A stretch of DNA of 64,000 bases from Haloarcula halophila (GTDB lineage: Archaea > Halobacteriota > Halobacteria > Halobacteriales > Haloarculaceae), in assembly GCF_029278565.1 (NCBI RefSeq), contig NZ_CP119559.1, positions 1,984,001 to 2,048,000 of the forward strand, given 5' to 3'. The notes below the pieces were generated by a model. The model worked only from the letters and a program-made list of their open reading frames with translations. It was not told the DNA's origin and ran no database searches. A program made the position numbers and the translations under genes. This document shows positions 8,971 to 17,222 of this stretch, one piece after another (position 1 is the first letter of the stretch; every line of letters begins with the position of its first letter).

Positions 8971-9576
8971 TCAGCCCTGCTCGGCGACCAACACGCCGAC
9001 CTGGTCGCTGACTAGCTCGACGGCAGTCAGCGCGTAGCCCGCGTCGGTGAACGCGTCGGCCAACACGCCGACCGTCGCCGGGTCGTCGACCTCGGGGCTG
9101 TAGAAGGGGTCTTCGGGGTTCGGTTCGCCGAAGAACATCACGTCGCCGAGGACGATCCGCCGGGGCTCCAGGCCGGCGATGACGTCGATGGCCTCGCGTT
9201 TCTCGTCGTCACTCAGATGGTGCATCGCGAAGTTCGAGGTGACGACGTCGACCGACGCCTCGACGTTTGGCTCGCGGAACCGCCCCTCGCCGAAACTGAC
9301 TGTCTCGACGCCCTGCTCGTCGGCCTTCTCGCGGGCCTGTTCGAGCATCCCCTCGCTGATGTCACGGCCGATCACGCGCCGGGCGTCGGGCGCGAGACCG
9401 AAGGCGATGGCGCCGGTGCCGGCTCCCAGATCCAGCACCACGTCGTCGCCGTCGGGGGCGGCGTGTTCGACGACCAGGTCCGCACAGGCCCGGTACTCCG
9501 GGGAGTCCTGGCTCTCGTCGTAGTCGGCGGCGTGATCAGAGAACCGCTCGGCGTGTTCGTCGATGGACTTCTTCAT
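8971..9576 (-). CDS. class I SAM-dependent methyltransferase
   Basis: A 201-residue methyltransferase with the SAM-binding motif VVLDLGAGTGAIAFGLA (motif I), acidic RVIGRDISEGML (motif II) and VDVVTSNFAMHHL (motif IV region). The substrate is unknown. I place the start at the ATG opening MKKSIDEHAERFSDHA, where homology to other haloarchaeal members normally begins; an in-frame ATG at 9636 would add 20 residues (MSFPGQCTGTYFTDPREAAS) that look less conserved. The divergent small zinc-binding gene starts 26 bases beyond that upstream ATG. Confidence 0.87.
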   Translation of the reverse strand: MKKSIDEHAERFSDHAADYDESQDSPEYRACADLVVEHAAPDGDDVVLDLGAGTGAIAFGLAPDARRVIGRDISEGMLEQAREKADEQGVETVSFGEGRFREPNVEASVDVVTSNFAMHHLSDDEKREAIDVIAGLEPRRIVLGDVMFFGEPNPEDPFYSPEVDDPATVGVLADAFTDAGYALTAVELVSDQVGVLVAEQG

Positions 9577-9662
9577 GGACGCGGCTTCGCGCGGGTCGGT
9601 GAAGTACGTCCCGGTGCACTGCCCGGGGAAAGACATTCACGGGGCTCGTCCCAAGTGGGGGT

Positions 9663-9872
9663 ATGGCATCCCAGCCCTGTGACGGCTGTGGCACCGAGGT
9701 GTCGATCGGCGGCGGTATCACCGGCATCTGGGCCAGCAAGAGCCAGCCCACCGAAGGGATCATCCTGGAACTGGCCGACGACACCGAACAGTTCCTGTGT
9801 TACGACTGTATCGACCGGCTACCCGACGACCGCGAGGTCACGGCCGACGACGTGGCCGCCCTTGACGAGTAG
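9663..9872 (+). CDS. small zinc-ribbon-like protein
   Basis: A 69-residue haloarchaeal protein with two CxxC pairs, CDGC (Cys6/Cys9) and CYDC (Cys46/Cys49), that probably bind one zinc ion. Between them is SIGGGITGIWASKSQPTEGI. No enzymatic motif is present, and no function is known to me; similar mini-proteins in haloarchaea are thought to be regulators or adaptor proteins (inference). It is transcribed divergently from the methyltransferase. Confidence 0.8.
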   Translation: MASQPCDGCGTEVSIGGGITGIWASKSQPTEGIILELADDTEQFLCYDCIDRLPDDREVTADDVAALDE

Positions 9873-9955
9873 CGTGGCTGCCGACGGTTCGGGAACTCGA
9901 CGCGACCACAGCGCAGTCGCTCGTCGGGTAGCTTCGAAGAAAACGCTTCAGACGT

Positions 9956-9973
9956 GACCGCCGGCTGGCGGTC
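9956..9973 (-). terminator. hairpin terminator of the cold-shock gene
   Basis: A perfect 7-bp stem (gaccgcc/ggcggtc) with a four-base loop lies ten bases beyond the cold-shock protein stop codon. On the minus strand it is followed about ten bases later by a T-rich stretch (gttttctt), which is the usual archaeal termination signal. The fit is good but not tested. Confidence 0.6.
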
Positions 9974-9983
9974 CGAAATCAGC

Positions 9984-10178
9984 TTAGTTGCGGACGACGT
10001 TGGTCGCGCGCGGACCTTTGTCAGCCTGTTCGATGTCGAATTCGATCTCCTGTCCCTCTTCGAGGTCCGGGCCGCCAACGTCTTCCATGTGGAAGAAAAC
10101 GTCCTCGTCCGCGTCCTCAGTCTCGATGAAACCGTAACCGCCAGTGTCGTTGAAGAAATCAACAGTTCCTTGCGCCAT
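9984..10178 (-). CDS. cold-shock domain protein (CspA family)
   Basis: A 64-residue single cold-shock domain. RNP1-like KGFGF is represented by GGYGFIETED and RNP2 by DVFFHMEDV; it ends GPRATNVVRN, as in typical haloarchaeal Csp proteins. It binds single-stranded RNA or DNA in the cytoplasm and acts as an RNA chaperone. The acidic surface is a halophilic adaptation. I chose the ATG before AQGTVDFFN, the family start; a further upstream ATG adds residues unlike the family. The gene stands alone between a hairpin terminator and an upstream box around 10208-10216 (ccttat on the coding strand). Confidence 0.96.
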   Translation of the reverse strand: MAQGTVDFFNDTGGYGFIETEDADEDVFFHMEDVGGPDLEEGQEIEFDIEQADKGPRATNVVRN

Positions 10179-10392
10179 TTCAAATAACTGTACAGCCGGA
10201 CGGGGGATAAGGGTTCTGAGAGTACCGCTCACACGACCGTGTGTATGTCACCACTGCCCACGAACGGTGGGGAGACGCCCCACTGGCTGCGGCGACAGCG
10301 GAGCGGTGACGCTTCCGGAGCCGATCAGTCGGGCGATCCGGGCACACGGGACGCCGTGCTCCTGGCTCTGTGCGCCGGCGACCGACAGGAAA

Positions 10393-10400
10393 GGTTTACG
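10393..10400 (+). promoter_or_regulatory. TATA-like box of the helicase gene
   Basis: The sequence ggtttacg lies 25-32 bases upstream of the GTG at 10425. This is the usual spacing for a haloarchaeal leaderless transcript, and it decides the start codon of the helicase. Confidence 0.5.
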
Positions 10401-10424
10401 CCGACCCTGACCCTGACTCCTGTC

Positions 10425-12152
10425 GTGTACCCCGCGCGGATTCACGACGAGTTTCCCGCCCCCAGCTACCGCGGGAACCAGAAGCAGGCCCTCGCGGACA
10501 TCCGCGCGGCGTTCGAAGCCGGCAACGACATCGTCCTCGTGCGCGCGCCGACCGGTAGCGGCAAGTCCCTGTTGGCCCGGGCGATCGCCGGCTGTGCCCG
10601 CACGGCCGGGGAGGCCGCTCCCGAACAGGTCTGTGACGCCTACTACACGACGCCACAGGTCTCCCAACTGGACGACGTGGCCGAGGACCCCTTGCTGTCG
10701 GATCTGTCGGTGATCCGCGGGAAGAACAACTACGACTGCATCCTCCCCGGGGAGACCGACACCCCGGTGAACCAGGCCCCCTGCGTTCGGGAACGGGAGT
10801 TCGACTGCCAGGTCAAACACCGCTGTCCGTACTTCTCGGACCGCGCCATCGCCTCGAACCGCCGGATCGCCGCGATGACGCTGGCGTATTTCATGCAGAC
10901 CGCCGGCAGCGACGTCTTCGGCAAGCGCGACGTGGTCGTCGTCGACGAGGCCCACGGGCTGGGCGACTGGGCCGAGATGTACGCGACGATCGATCTCTCG
11001 CCCGGGACCATCCCGTTGTGGGACGATATCGAGGTTCCCGACCTCGACGGACTGGACGAGGCCGTCTCCCTCGCCGAACGCGTCGAACACGTCGCCGAAC
11101 GCCGCGTGAAGGAACTTCGGGGCAACGCCGAACTCTCGCCCGACGAGGTGGCCGAACGGGACTCGCTGAACACGCTCCGGCAGGACCTCCAGTGGTTCCA
11201 GGAGGACTACCGGGACACGGACAGCGCGACCACCTGGGTCGTCGACCAGCCCGACGGCGCGGGCGGCGCGGTGACGATCAAACCGATGAACCCCGAGCGG
11301 TACCTCAAACACACCGTCTGGGACCGCGGCAACCGCTTTGCCCTCCTGTCGGCGACGATCCTCAACAAGGCGGCCTTCTGTGCGAACGTCGGCCTCGACC
11401 CCGAGAACGTCGCGCTCGTCGAGGTCGGCCACACGTTCCCCGTCGAGAACCGGCCGCTGTACGACGTGACCCAGGGGAAGATGACCTACGAACACCGCGA
11501 GGAGACCCTGCCCGACATCGCCCGGACGATCGTCCGGATCATGGCCGCCCACCCCGACGAGAAGGGGTTGGTCCACTGTCACTCCTATGCCATCCAGGAG
11601 CGTCTGCGCGAGTTGCTCGACGACTTCGGCGTCGGCGCTCGCGTCCGCGACCACGACAAGGACGGGCGGGACGCGGCCCTCTCGGCCTGGAAACGTAGCG
11701 ACAACCCCGACTGTTTCCTCTCGGTGAAGATGGAGGAGGCCCTCGACCTGGAGGGCGAGCTGTGTCGCTGGCAAGTCATCTGCAAGGCACCGTACCCGAA
11801 CACGCGGGACTCGCGGGTCGCCCGCCGGCTGGAGGACGACCAGTGGGGCTGGTACTACCGGACCGCGCTCCGGACGGTCATCCAGGCGTGTGGCCGGGTC
11901 GTCCGTGCGCCCGACGACTACGGGGAGACGTATCTGGCGGACTCGTCGCTGGTGGACGTGTTCGACCGGGCGAGCCACGACACGCCCGACTGGTTCGCGG
12001 CACAGGTCTCCCGGCTGTCGACACCGGACCTCCCGCGGTTCGATCCCGACGGGGCGTTGTCGGGTGTCAGCGCGGGGACGAAGCGGCGGCGCGATCGCTC
12101 ACAGTCGCGGTCGGGCGACGGGAGCCATCCCCTCTCGGACGTCTGGGACTAG
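10425..12152 (+). CDS. DinG/XPD-type FeS DNA helicase
   Basis: A 575-residue superfamily 2 helicase. Walker A is APTGSGKS (41-48), the Walker B box is DEAH (174-177), and four cysteines C105, C120, C128 and C134 are spaced like the 4Fe-4S ligands of XPD, DinG and related 5'-3' helicases. Helicase domain 2 includes LVHCHSYAIQERL and the motif VI-like QACGRVVRAPDDYG. Roles in the family are DNA repair and resolution of blocked replication forks. The GTG start is favoured because a ggtttacg box lies 25-32 bases upstream, giving a leaderless mRNA; an ATG at 10245 would add 60 low-quality residues. The stop overlaps that of the 28-residue gene on the other strand. Confidence 0.9.
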   Translation: MYPARIHDEFPAPSYRGNQKQALADIRAAFEAGNDIVLVRAPTGSGKSLLARAIAGCARTAGEAAPEQVCDAYYTTPQVSQLDDVAEDPLLSDLSVIRGKNNYDCILPGETDTPVNQAPCVREREFDCQVKHRCPYFSDRAIASNRRIAAMTLAYFMQTAGSDVFGKRDVVVVDEAHGLGDWAEMYATIDLSPGTIPLWDDIEVPDLDGLDEAVSLAERVEHVAERRVKELRGNAELSPDEVAERDSLNTLRQDLQWFQEDYRDTDSATTWVVDQPDGAGGAVTIKPMNPERYLKHTVWDRGNRFALLSATILNKAAFCANVGLDPENVALVEVGHTFPVENRPLYDVTQGKMTYEHREETLPDIARTIVRIMAAHPDEKGLVHCHSYAIQERLRELLDDFGVGARVRDHDKDGRDAALSAWKRSDNPDCFLSVKMEEALDLEGELCRWQVICKAPYPNTRDSRVARRLEDDQWGWYYRTALRTVIQACGRVVRAPDDYGETYLADSSLVDVFDRASHDTPDWFAAQVSRLSTPDLPRFDPDGALSGVSAGTKRRRDRSQSRSGDGSHPLSDVWD

Positions 12153-12235
12153 AAGGCAAACGAGATCCCGTAGACGATCCCCGAGCCGACCATCAACAGG
12201 GTCAGGAAGATCGCCATGATCTGCTGTCGATCCAT
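12149..12235 (-). CDS. 28-residue single-span membrane microprotein
   Basis: A very small gene: MDRQQIMAIFLTLLMVGSGI followed by VYGISFAF and a tag stop. It encodes one hydrophobic helix after a short polar N-terminus (DRQQ), so it is probably inserted in the membrane with the N-terminus inside. An in-frame ATG nine bases upstream would give 31 residues. A cctaattg box at 12252-12261 is placed for leaderless initiation near 12235. Similar tiny proteins occur in other haloarchaea as far as I recall; function is unknown. The stop codon overlaps that of the helicase in the shared ctag tetranucleotide. Confidence 0.7.
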   Translation of the reverse strand: MDRQQIMAIFLTLLMVGSGIVYGISFAF

Positions 12236-12313
12236 ACGGCCCATTGACTGCTGGGGCAATTAGGCGTTACGCACCGTCTATCGACCGAGCAGGTTCGGAT
12301 CGACACGGCCGAA

Positions 12314-13402
12314 TCAGTCGATGCGTGCGTCCACGACGACGTGGGCGACGCCCTCGCTGTAGCCTTTCACGCGGCGGGTGTCAAGCACCTCGACTGATCG
12401 GCCGGCCTCGGCGGCCGCCGATTCCAGGCGCTCGATGGGCCGGTCGAAGACAAGCGCCTCCGGCGTCGCCTCGTGCATGTGGAGGACACCGCCGGGTGCG
12501 AGTGCCGTCAGCGCGCTGTCCAGATACTCCCAGGCCTCGTAGTAGCCCATCACGACGCGGTCGACACGCTGTTCGGTGGCGAACCCGGAGACGACCTCCC
12601 GACAGTCCGCCCGGTAGGGATGGACCCGCTCGCTCACGTCGTTGAGCATCGTGTTCTCGACGAGAAAGCGGAAGGCGGTCGGGTTCCGTTCGACCGCCGT
12701 CACCGTCGCCCCCGCCCGGGCCATCGGCAGCGTGAAGTAGCCGATGCCGGCGAACATATCCAACACGTGCTCGTCGGTGTCGCTCGCGGCGTCACCGCTG
12801 GCCTGCCCCTCGCTGACGACCTCGCCCATCCGGGCGCGCTCGGCTTTGTTTCCGTGCGAGAACATCACTTCCGCGAGGTCCATCGAATACCGCGTGCCGT
12901 GTTCAGTGTGGATCGTCTCGGTGTCGCCCGTGCCCGCGATGACTTCCACGTCGGGTTCGCGGTGGTCGCCGTCGATGCCGTGGCGGGCCAGGACGGTGTC
13001 GGCCTCGCCGTGGAGGGCCAGGAGTGCCTCGCCGACCTCCGCCGGTCGGGGACTGTCGCCGATGTCGACGAGGACGACGCTGCCGATGACCGCCCACGAC
13101 GACGGGGCCTGTTCGCACTCGGCGTCGGTCCAGCCCCGCTCCCGGAGGTGGTCGGCCAGCGTCCGTACACGTGGCTCCCCGACCTGCCGGACCACCTCGC
13201 GGTACGTGACCGACTGTGGCGGGTCGGTCACCGGGATCGCGACGCTGTCGGCTTCCCACTCCCGGACGCTCCGGTCGGCGTCGTAGACGCCCTCCGCCCG
13301 CAACTGCTCGATGACTGTCTGGCTCCGGGGCTTCGCGACGACGACGGCCAGTGCGTCGGCCCCTTCGCCCGCGCTGTCGGTCCTGCCCTGCTCGTCACTC
13401 AT
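12314..13402 (-). CDS. Trm5/TYW2-family tRNA methyl- or aminocarboxypropyl-transferase
   Basis: A 362-residue class I SAM enzyme of the Trm5/TYW2 (Met-10+) family that modifies G37 of tRNA next to the anticodon. Visible signatures: N-terminal D1-like and D2 regions (ALAVVVAKPRSQTVIEQLR; SWAVIGSVVLVDI), SGVIxx-like HGTRYSMDLAEVMFSHGNKA, and SAM-binding HVLDMFAGIGYFTLPMARAG. Where Trm5 has an N-x-P motif, this protein has DRVVMGYYEAWEYLDSAL, which leaves the choice between m1G37 methylase (Trm5) and the wyosine enzyme TYW2/Taw2 open. It overlaps the upstream nmd3 gene by eight bases, an arrangement that links tRNA and ribosome maturation. Confidence 0.88.
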   Translation of the reverse strand: MSDEQGRTDSAGEGADALAVVVAKPRSQTVIEQLRAEGVYDADRSVREWEADSVAIPVTDPPQSVTYREVVRQVGEPRVRTLADHLRERGWTDAECEQAPSSWAVIGSVVLVDIGDSPRPAEVGEALLALHGEADTVLARHGIDGDHREPDVEVIAGTGDTETIHTEHGTRYSMDLAEVMFSHGNKAERARMGEVVSEGQASGDAASDTDEHVLDMFAGIGYFTLPMARAGATVTAVERNPTAFRFLVENTMLNDVSERVHPYRADCREVVSGFATEQRVDRVVMGYYEAWEYLDSALTALAPGGVLHMHEATPEALVFDRPIERLESAAAEAGRSVEVLDTRRVKGYSEGVAHVVVDARID

Positions 13403-14519
13403 CGTCGTCCCGTTCGGGCAGTACGTGTAGCCCCGATCGGCTCTTGAGGACGGTGACGGTGTCGGCGTCGGTATCGAGATACTCCGGTCGAGGGACGGTC
13501 ACACTCTCGAAGGTCTCCGGATCGAGCACCTGGACGGCGTGGGCGTCCTCGACGGCGACCAGGGTCGTCTCCTCACCGTCCTCGCGGAAGCCCAGCCGCG
13601 TCGCGTCGGGGGCTTCACCGTCCTCGAAACTGGCCTCGTACGCCGCGCCGGTCGCCAGGCGGACGCCCTTGAGGTTCCCCTGGACCGACCGCACCAGGAC
13701 GGGGCCGTCGCCGTCCTCGGGGTCGATGACCTCCCCCTGGCGATAGCGGGGGAGGCGGACGGCGTAGGTCACCCGGTAGAGGCGCTGGCCGTCCTCGTCC
13801 TCGCTGATGAGCCGTTTCGAGTCCGTGTACGACCCGCCCAGTTGCGCGGTGATGCGCTTGGCGATGCCGTGACCCATCTGCGTCGTCGAGATCTTCATGT
13901 TCAGCCCCTCGTCGACGGTGCTGGTCTCCGTGATGAAGGCGTTGCGGTCGCCGGTGTCCTCGCGGGCCGCGATGTACTCCTCGGCGATGGTCTCGGCCCG
14001 TTCGAGTTCCTCGTCGGTCGGGTTCCGGCCGTCCCCTCGAACCTGGACGACGCTGGCGAAGGAGCCGCCGGCGATCTTCCCGCAGCGCTCGCAGGTCTGC
14101 CGGGAGATCTTGACGGGGACCACCACCTCCTCGGTGACCGGTGTCTCCCGTATGACACCGGAGAACTCCGCGTGCATCCGGATCGTGTTCTTGTCGACCT
14201 GTTCGGGGGCGACCTGCCAGGCGACCGACTGGGCGTCGATGTGGACGCCCAGCGCCTCGCTGACCTGATCGACGGCCACGTCGGTGTAGTCCTCGGCACC
14301 CACGTCGACCCAGCGGTTCCCCTTGTGGACCGCGCCACACCGCGAGCAGACCCGCACCTCGATGCGGTCGGGCGCGTCCACGAGATCGAACTCCTCGAAG
14401 TAACAGGCGTCACACAGCACGCTATCCGGATCGCGCTGGTCGGCCGCGCTCGGCCGCTCACCGGCCCGCTCCGGGATCTCGTCGCCACAGCGCGGACAGA
14501 ACTCTCCCGACCGACTCAT
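13395..14519 (-). CDS. nmd3: Nmd3-family ribosome maturation protein
   Basis: A 374-residue protein of the Nmd3 family. The N-terminal zinc-binding region carries CxxC pairs FCPRCG (8/11), CDAC (36/39), CSRC (58/61) and CERC (about 143/146). In eukaryotes Nmd3 is the export adaptor of the 60S subunit; archaeal homologues are thought to act in large-subunit maturation. It has the later domains NTIRMHAEFSG and GNLKGVRLATGA typical of archaeal members. It is the promoter-proximal gene of a two-gene operon with the tRNA-modifying enzyme. Confidence 0.93.
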   Translation of the reverse strand: MSRSGEFCPRCGDEIPERAGERPSAADQRDPDSVLCDACYFEEFDLVDAPDRIEVRVCSRCGAVHKGNRWVDVGAEDYTDVAVDQVSEALGVHIDAQSVAWQVAPEQVDKNTIRMHAEFSGVIRETPVTEEVVVPVKISRQTCERCGKIAGGSFASVVQVRGDGRNPTDEELERAETIAEEYIAAREDTGDRNAFITETSTVDEGLNMKISTTQMGHGIAKRITAQLGGSYTDSKRLISEDEDGQRLYRVTYAVRLPRYRQGEVIDPEDGDGPVLVRSVQGNLKGVRLATGAAYEASFEDGEAPDATRLGFREDGEETTLVAVEDAHAVQVLDPETFESVTVPRPEYLDTDADTVTVLKSRSGLHVLPERDDDE

Positions 14520-14658
14520 TGTGCGTTCGTAGACGCGTGGGTCGTTTAAGCAGTGCGTTTGCGGCCCCAGGCGATCCGGCCGGATAGGTTAAGTCATTCA
14601 GCTCACATGTGTGTGTCATGGGATCACAGTCTCTCGGTGGCTGTGTCGGTGGTGGGCA

Positions 14659-16824
14659 ATGATACTCACGTCCGTCGTCCACGTCGGCTTGCTCGCGCTC
14701 TCGGTGGTGACGACGACCGGCCTGGCGGGCTACGCGTGGCGACACCGGTACGAGCACGGCGCGACGGCGTTTCTCGGGTTGATGATCGGGTTCTCCGTCT
14801 CCTCCGCTACGCACCTGATCGGACTCCTGACGACTGACCTCGGGTGGCGGCTGTTCTGGGAGTACCTCCAGTGGACCGGGACCGCGGTGGTCCCGGTGTT
14901 CTGGTTCCTGTTCGCACTGACCTACACCGGCTACGACGAGGTGATCGACCGACGGACCGTCGCCGTCCTCGCGGCCGTCCCGGCGGTGACGATCGTCCTG
15001 ACGTGGACGAACCACTGGCACGGGCTCATGTGGGCCGAGAACGCCCTGGTCGTCGTCGACGGGCTGGCGATACTCGAACAGACCTTCGGGCCGTGGTTCT
15101 GGGTCTACACGGTTTCGATGTACGCTCTCACCGTCGCCGGCGGGGTCCTGCTGGTGCGGCTCGTGTGGGTCTCCAACCATCTCTACGCCGATCAGGCGAT
15201 CCTGGTTGTCCTGGGGGTGGCCGCGCCGATCGTCGCCGGCGGCCTCTCCGTGCTGTCGGTAACGCCGATCCGGAACCCGCCGCTGGACATGACGCCGTAT
15301 TCGTTCGTCGTCACCGGGGCGGCTTTCGGCTACGCGCTGTTTCGTCACCGGCTGTTCGACCTGGTGCCGGCGACCCGCCAACTCGGGCGGAGTGCGGTCA
15401 TCCAGCACCTCGAGGACGGTGTCGTCATCGTCGACACGGAGCGGCAGGTGCTGTATCTCAACCCGACCGCCGCGGAGCTGTTCGACTGTACGCCGTCGGC
15501 GGTCCTCGGCCGCCCGGTCCGCTCGCTCGTCGACGACGCGGCCATCGACTTCGAGGCTGAGGACGCGCTGGCGGAGGTCGAACTCGATGACGGCGTCTAC
15601 GAGGTACGGACCTCGCCGATCCGGGACCGACACGGTCGGCTGACCGGCCACACACTCGTCGTCCACGACATCACCGCCCGGACGCGCCGCGAGCGACGGC
15701 TCGAACGGCTGGACGAGCTCAATACCGCGGTCCGGGGAGTCCACCGGGCGCTGGTCGACGCTGACGGGGACGACGACATCACGCGGGCAGTCTGCCGACG
15801 GCTCGTCGACACGGGGCTCTACCGGGCGGCGTGTGCCGCGGATCTCGCGACCTGGAACGGCGACGCCGACCGCTGGACCGTCGCCGGCACGGACGGGAAG
15901 CCACCGACACTTCCCGATGCTATTCCGACCGAGACCGACGGCGGGGGAACGATTGCGGCCGCCGACCCGGACGGCCAGCGGGACGCCTGGACGGTCGTCC
16001 CACTGGTCTACGGCTCGACCGTCTACGGGGCGCTTGCCCTCCAGTCCTCGCGTGCTAACGGGGCGATTACCGACCGGGAACGGGACGTGCTGTCGGAACT
16101 GGGGGAACTCATCGGGTACGCCCTCGACGCCGCCGAGAACCGTCGCCTGCTGAGCGCCGACTCGGTCGTCGAACTGACCTTCCACAGCGAGGACACCGAC
16201 GGGACGTTGCTCCAGGCTGCTCGGCAGACGGCGTGTCGGATCGAACTCGACGGACTGGTCCCGAACGTCACTGCGGGCCATCTGGCCTATCTCCGCACCG
16301 ACGGCGACCCCGACGCGGTCGCGGCGGCGCTCGCTGATCTCGGTGCCGCCCGGACCCGGACGGTCAGTGCCGACGACGGACTGCTCGAAGTCACGCTTCC
16401 CGAGGGGACACTCGTCGCCGCCCTCGTCGACGACGGTGCACACGTTCTGGAGGTCACAGTCGAGGAGGCGGCGACCGAGGCCGTCGTCGAGGTCGCGACC
16501 GACACCGACATCCGGGACCTCGTGGATCGACTCACGTCGGCGTTCCCGGCGACACGGCTGGACGCGAAACGGCGGCGTGACAGTCCGACCGTCCCCGAGG
16601 CCGGCCTCTCCGGCGAGGCTGTGGCGGATCTCACTGACCGTCAGCGGGAGGTACTGGAGACCGCCTACCGCGCCGGCTACTTCGACTGGCCCCGGGAGTC
16701 GACGGCCGAGGAAGTCGCCGACACGCTGGATATCACTGCGCCGACGGTACACGCCCACCTCCGGAAGGCCGAACGGACGCTGTTTGCCGACCTCTTCGCT
16801 CGGAAGCCAGAGCGTCGGGAGTGA
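14659..16824 (+). CDS. membrane-bound 7TM-PAS-GAF-HTH_10 regulator
   Basis: About 721 residues. Residues 1-225 carry seven hydrophobic helices resembling the histidine-kinase 7TM sensor module. A PAS domain follows (about 235-345; QHLEDGVVIVDTERQVLYLN), then a GAF-type domain (about 365-500), a region like the bacterio-opsin activator module (515-640), and a C-terminal HTH_10 DNA-binding domain (LTDRQREVLETAYRAGYFDW ... AEEVADTLDITAPTVHAHL). No H-box or HATPase is present, so it appears to be a one-component, membrane-tethered transcription regulator. The ATG used begins directly at the first helix; a GTG at 14611 would add 16 residues and sits nearer to a ggttaagtc box at 14587-14595. Confidence 0.85.
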   Translation: MILTSVVHVGLLALSVVTTTGLAGYAWRHRYEHGATAFLGLMIGFSVSSATHLIGLLTTDLGWRLFWEYLQWTGTAVVPVFWFLFALTYTGYDEVIDRRTVAVLAAVPAVTIVLTWTNHWHGLMWAENALVVVDGLAILEQTFGPWFWVYTVSMYALTVAGGVLLVRLVWVSNHLYADQAILVVLGVAAPIVAGGLSVLSVTPIRNPPLDMTPYSFVVTGAAFGYALFRHRLFDLVPATRQLGRSAVIQHLEDGVVIVDTERQVLYLNPTAAELFDCTPSAVLGRPVRSLVDDAAIDFEAEDALAEVELDDGVYEVRTSPIRDRHGRLTGHTLVVHDITARTRRERRLERLDELNTAVRGVHRALVDADGDDDITRAVCRRLVDTGLYRAACAADLATWNGDADRWTVAGTDGKPPTLPDAIPTETDGGGTIAAADPDGQRDAWTVVPLVYGSTVYGALALQSSRANGAITDRERDVLSELGELIGYALDAAENRRLLSADSVVELTFHSEDTDGTLLQAARQTACRIELDGLVPNVTAGHLAYLRTDGDPDAVAAALADLGAARTRTVSADDGLLEVTLPEGTLVAALVDDGAHVLEVTVEEAATEAVVEVATDTDIRDLVDRLTSAFPATRLDAKRRRDSPTVPEAGLSGEAVADLTDRQREVLETAYRAGYFDWPRESTAEEVADTLDITAPTVHAHLRKAERTLFADLFARKPERRE

Positions 16825-16935
16825 CGGTCAATCGGTCGATCGCCACGACGAAATCGGGGTTCCCCGGACGAGTATCGTCGGCACTACACAGTTGGCGACG
16901 ACGTATTTGTCGACACTCCGTCGTCGACAGGGACG

Positions 16936-17187
16936 ATGGTATCCGACGACGACACAAAGACGGTGAACCGGCGGACGCTCCTGTGGACCGCTGCCACGCT
17001 GTCGGTGGCCGGGCTCGCCGGGCGTTCGACATCGACACCCTTCGGTGACCTCGATGCGAGCGGTGGTGGGGACGGTGGTACCACACAGACGCCGGCACCG
17101 GTGACGAGAACGGTTTCGGTCGTGGACGGGGTTGGTGTCGCACACAGATTCCTGTGGCCCCGGCTGTGTTGGCTTCTCTCACGATAG
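16936..17187 (+). CDS. short Tat-signal-like protein, possibly truncated
   Basis: An 83-residue frame starting MVSDDDTKTVNRRTLLWTAA, i.e. a twin-arginine-type leader (NRR + TLLWTAATLSVAGLAG) followed by a Gly/Thr-rich linker (DASGGGDGGTTQTPAP). After VSVVDGVG the sequence turns to WPRLCWLLSR, which does not look like a mature extracellular domain. A gtatttgtc box at 16900-16908 is at the right distance for leaderless transcription. The best reading is a secreted protein gene that was truncated or frameshifted; an intact short lipid- or cell-surface peptide cannot be excluded. Confidence 0.45.
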   Translation: MVSDDDTKTVNRRTLLWTAATLSVAGLAGRSTSTPFGDLDASGGGDGGTTQTPAPVTRTVSVVDGVGVAHRFLWPRLCWLLSR

Positions 17188-17222
17188 CGGGGTTTTAGAG
17201 TGTCGACCGCCTACGCCCGTCT

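Noticed and set aside
14458-16758. A 766-codon open frame on the minus strand, opposite the 7TM-PAS-GAF-HTH gene
   Set aside because: It is the antisense of a clear multi-domain protein; its product is Arg/Gly/Asp-rich with no domain. High GC makes such long antisense frames common here.
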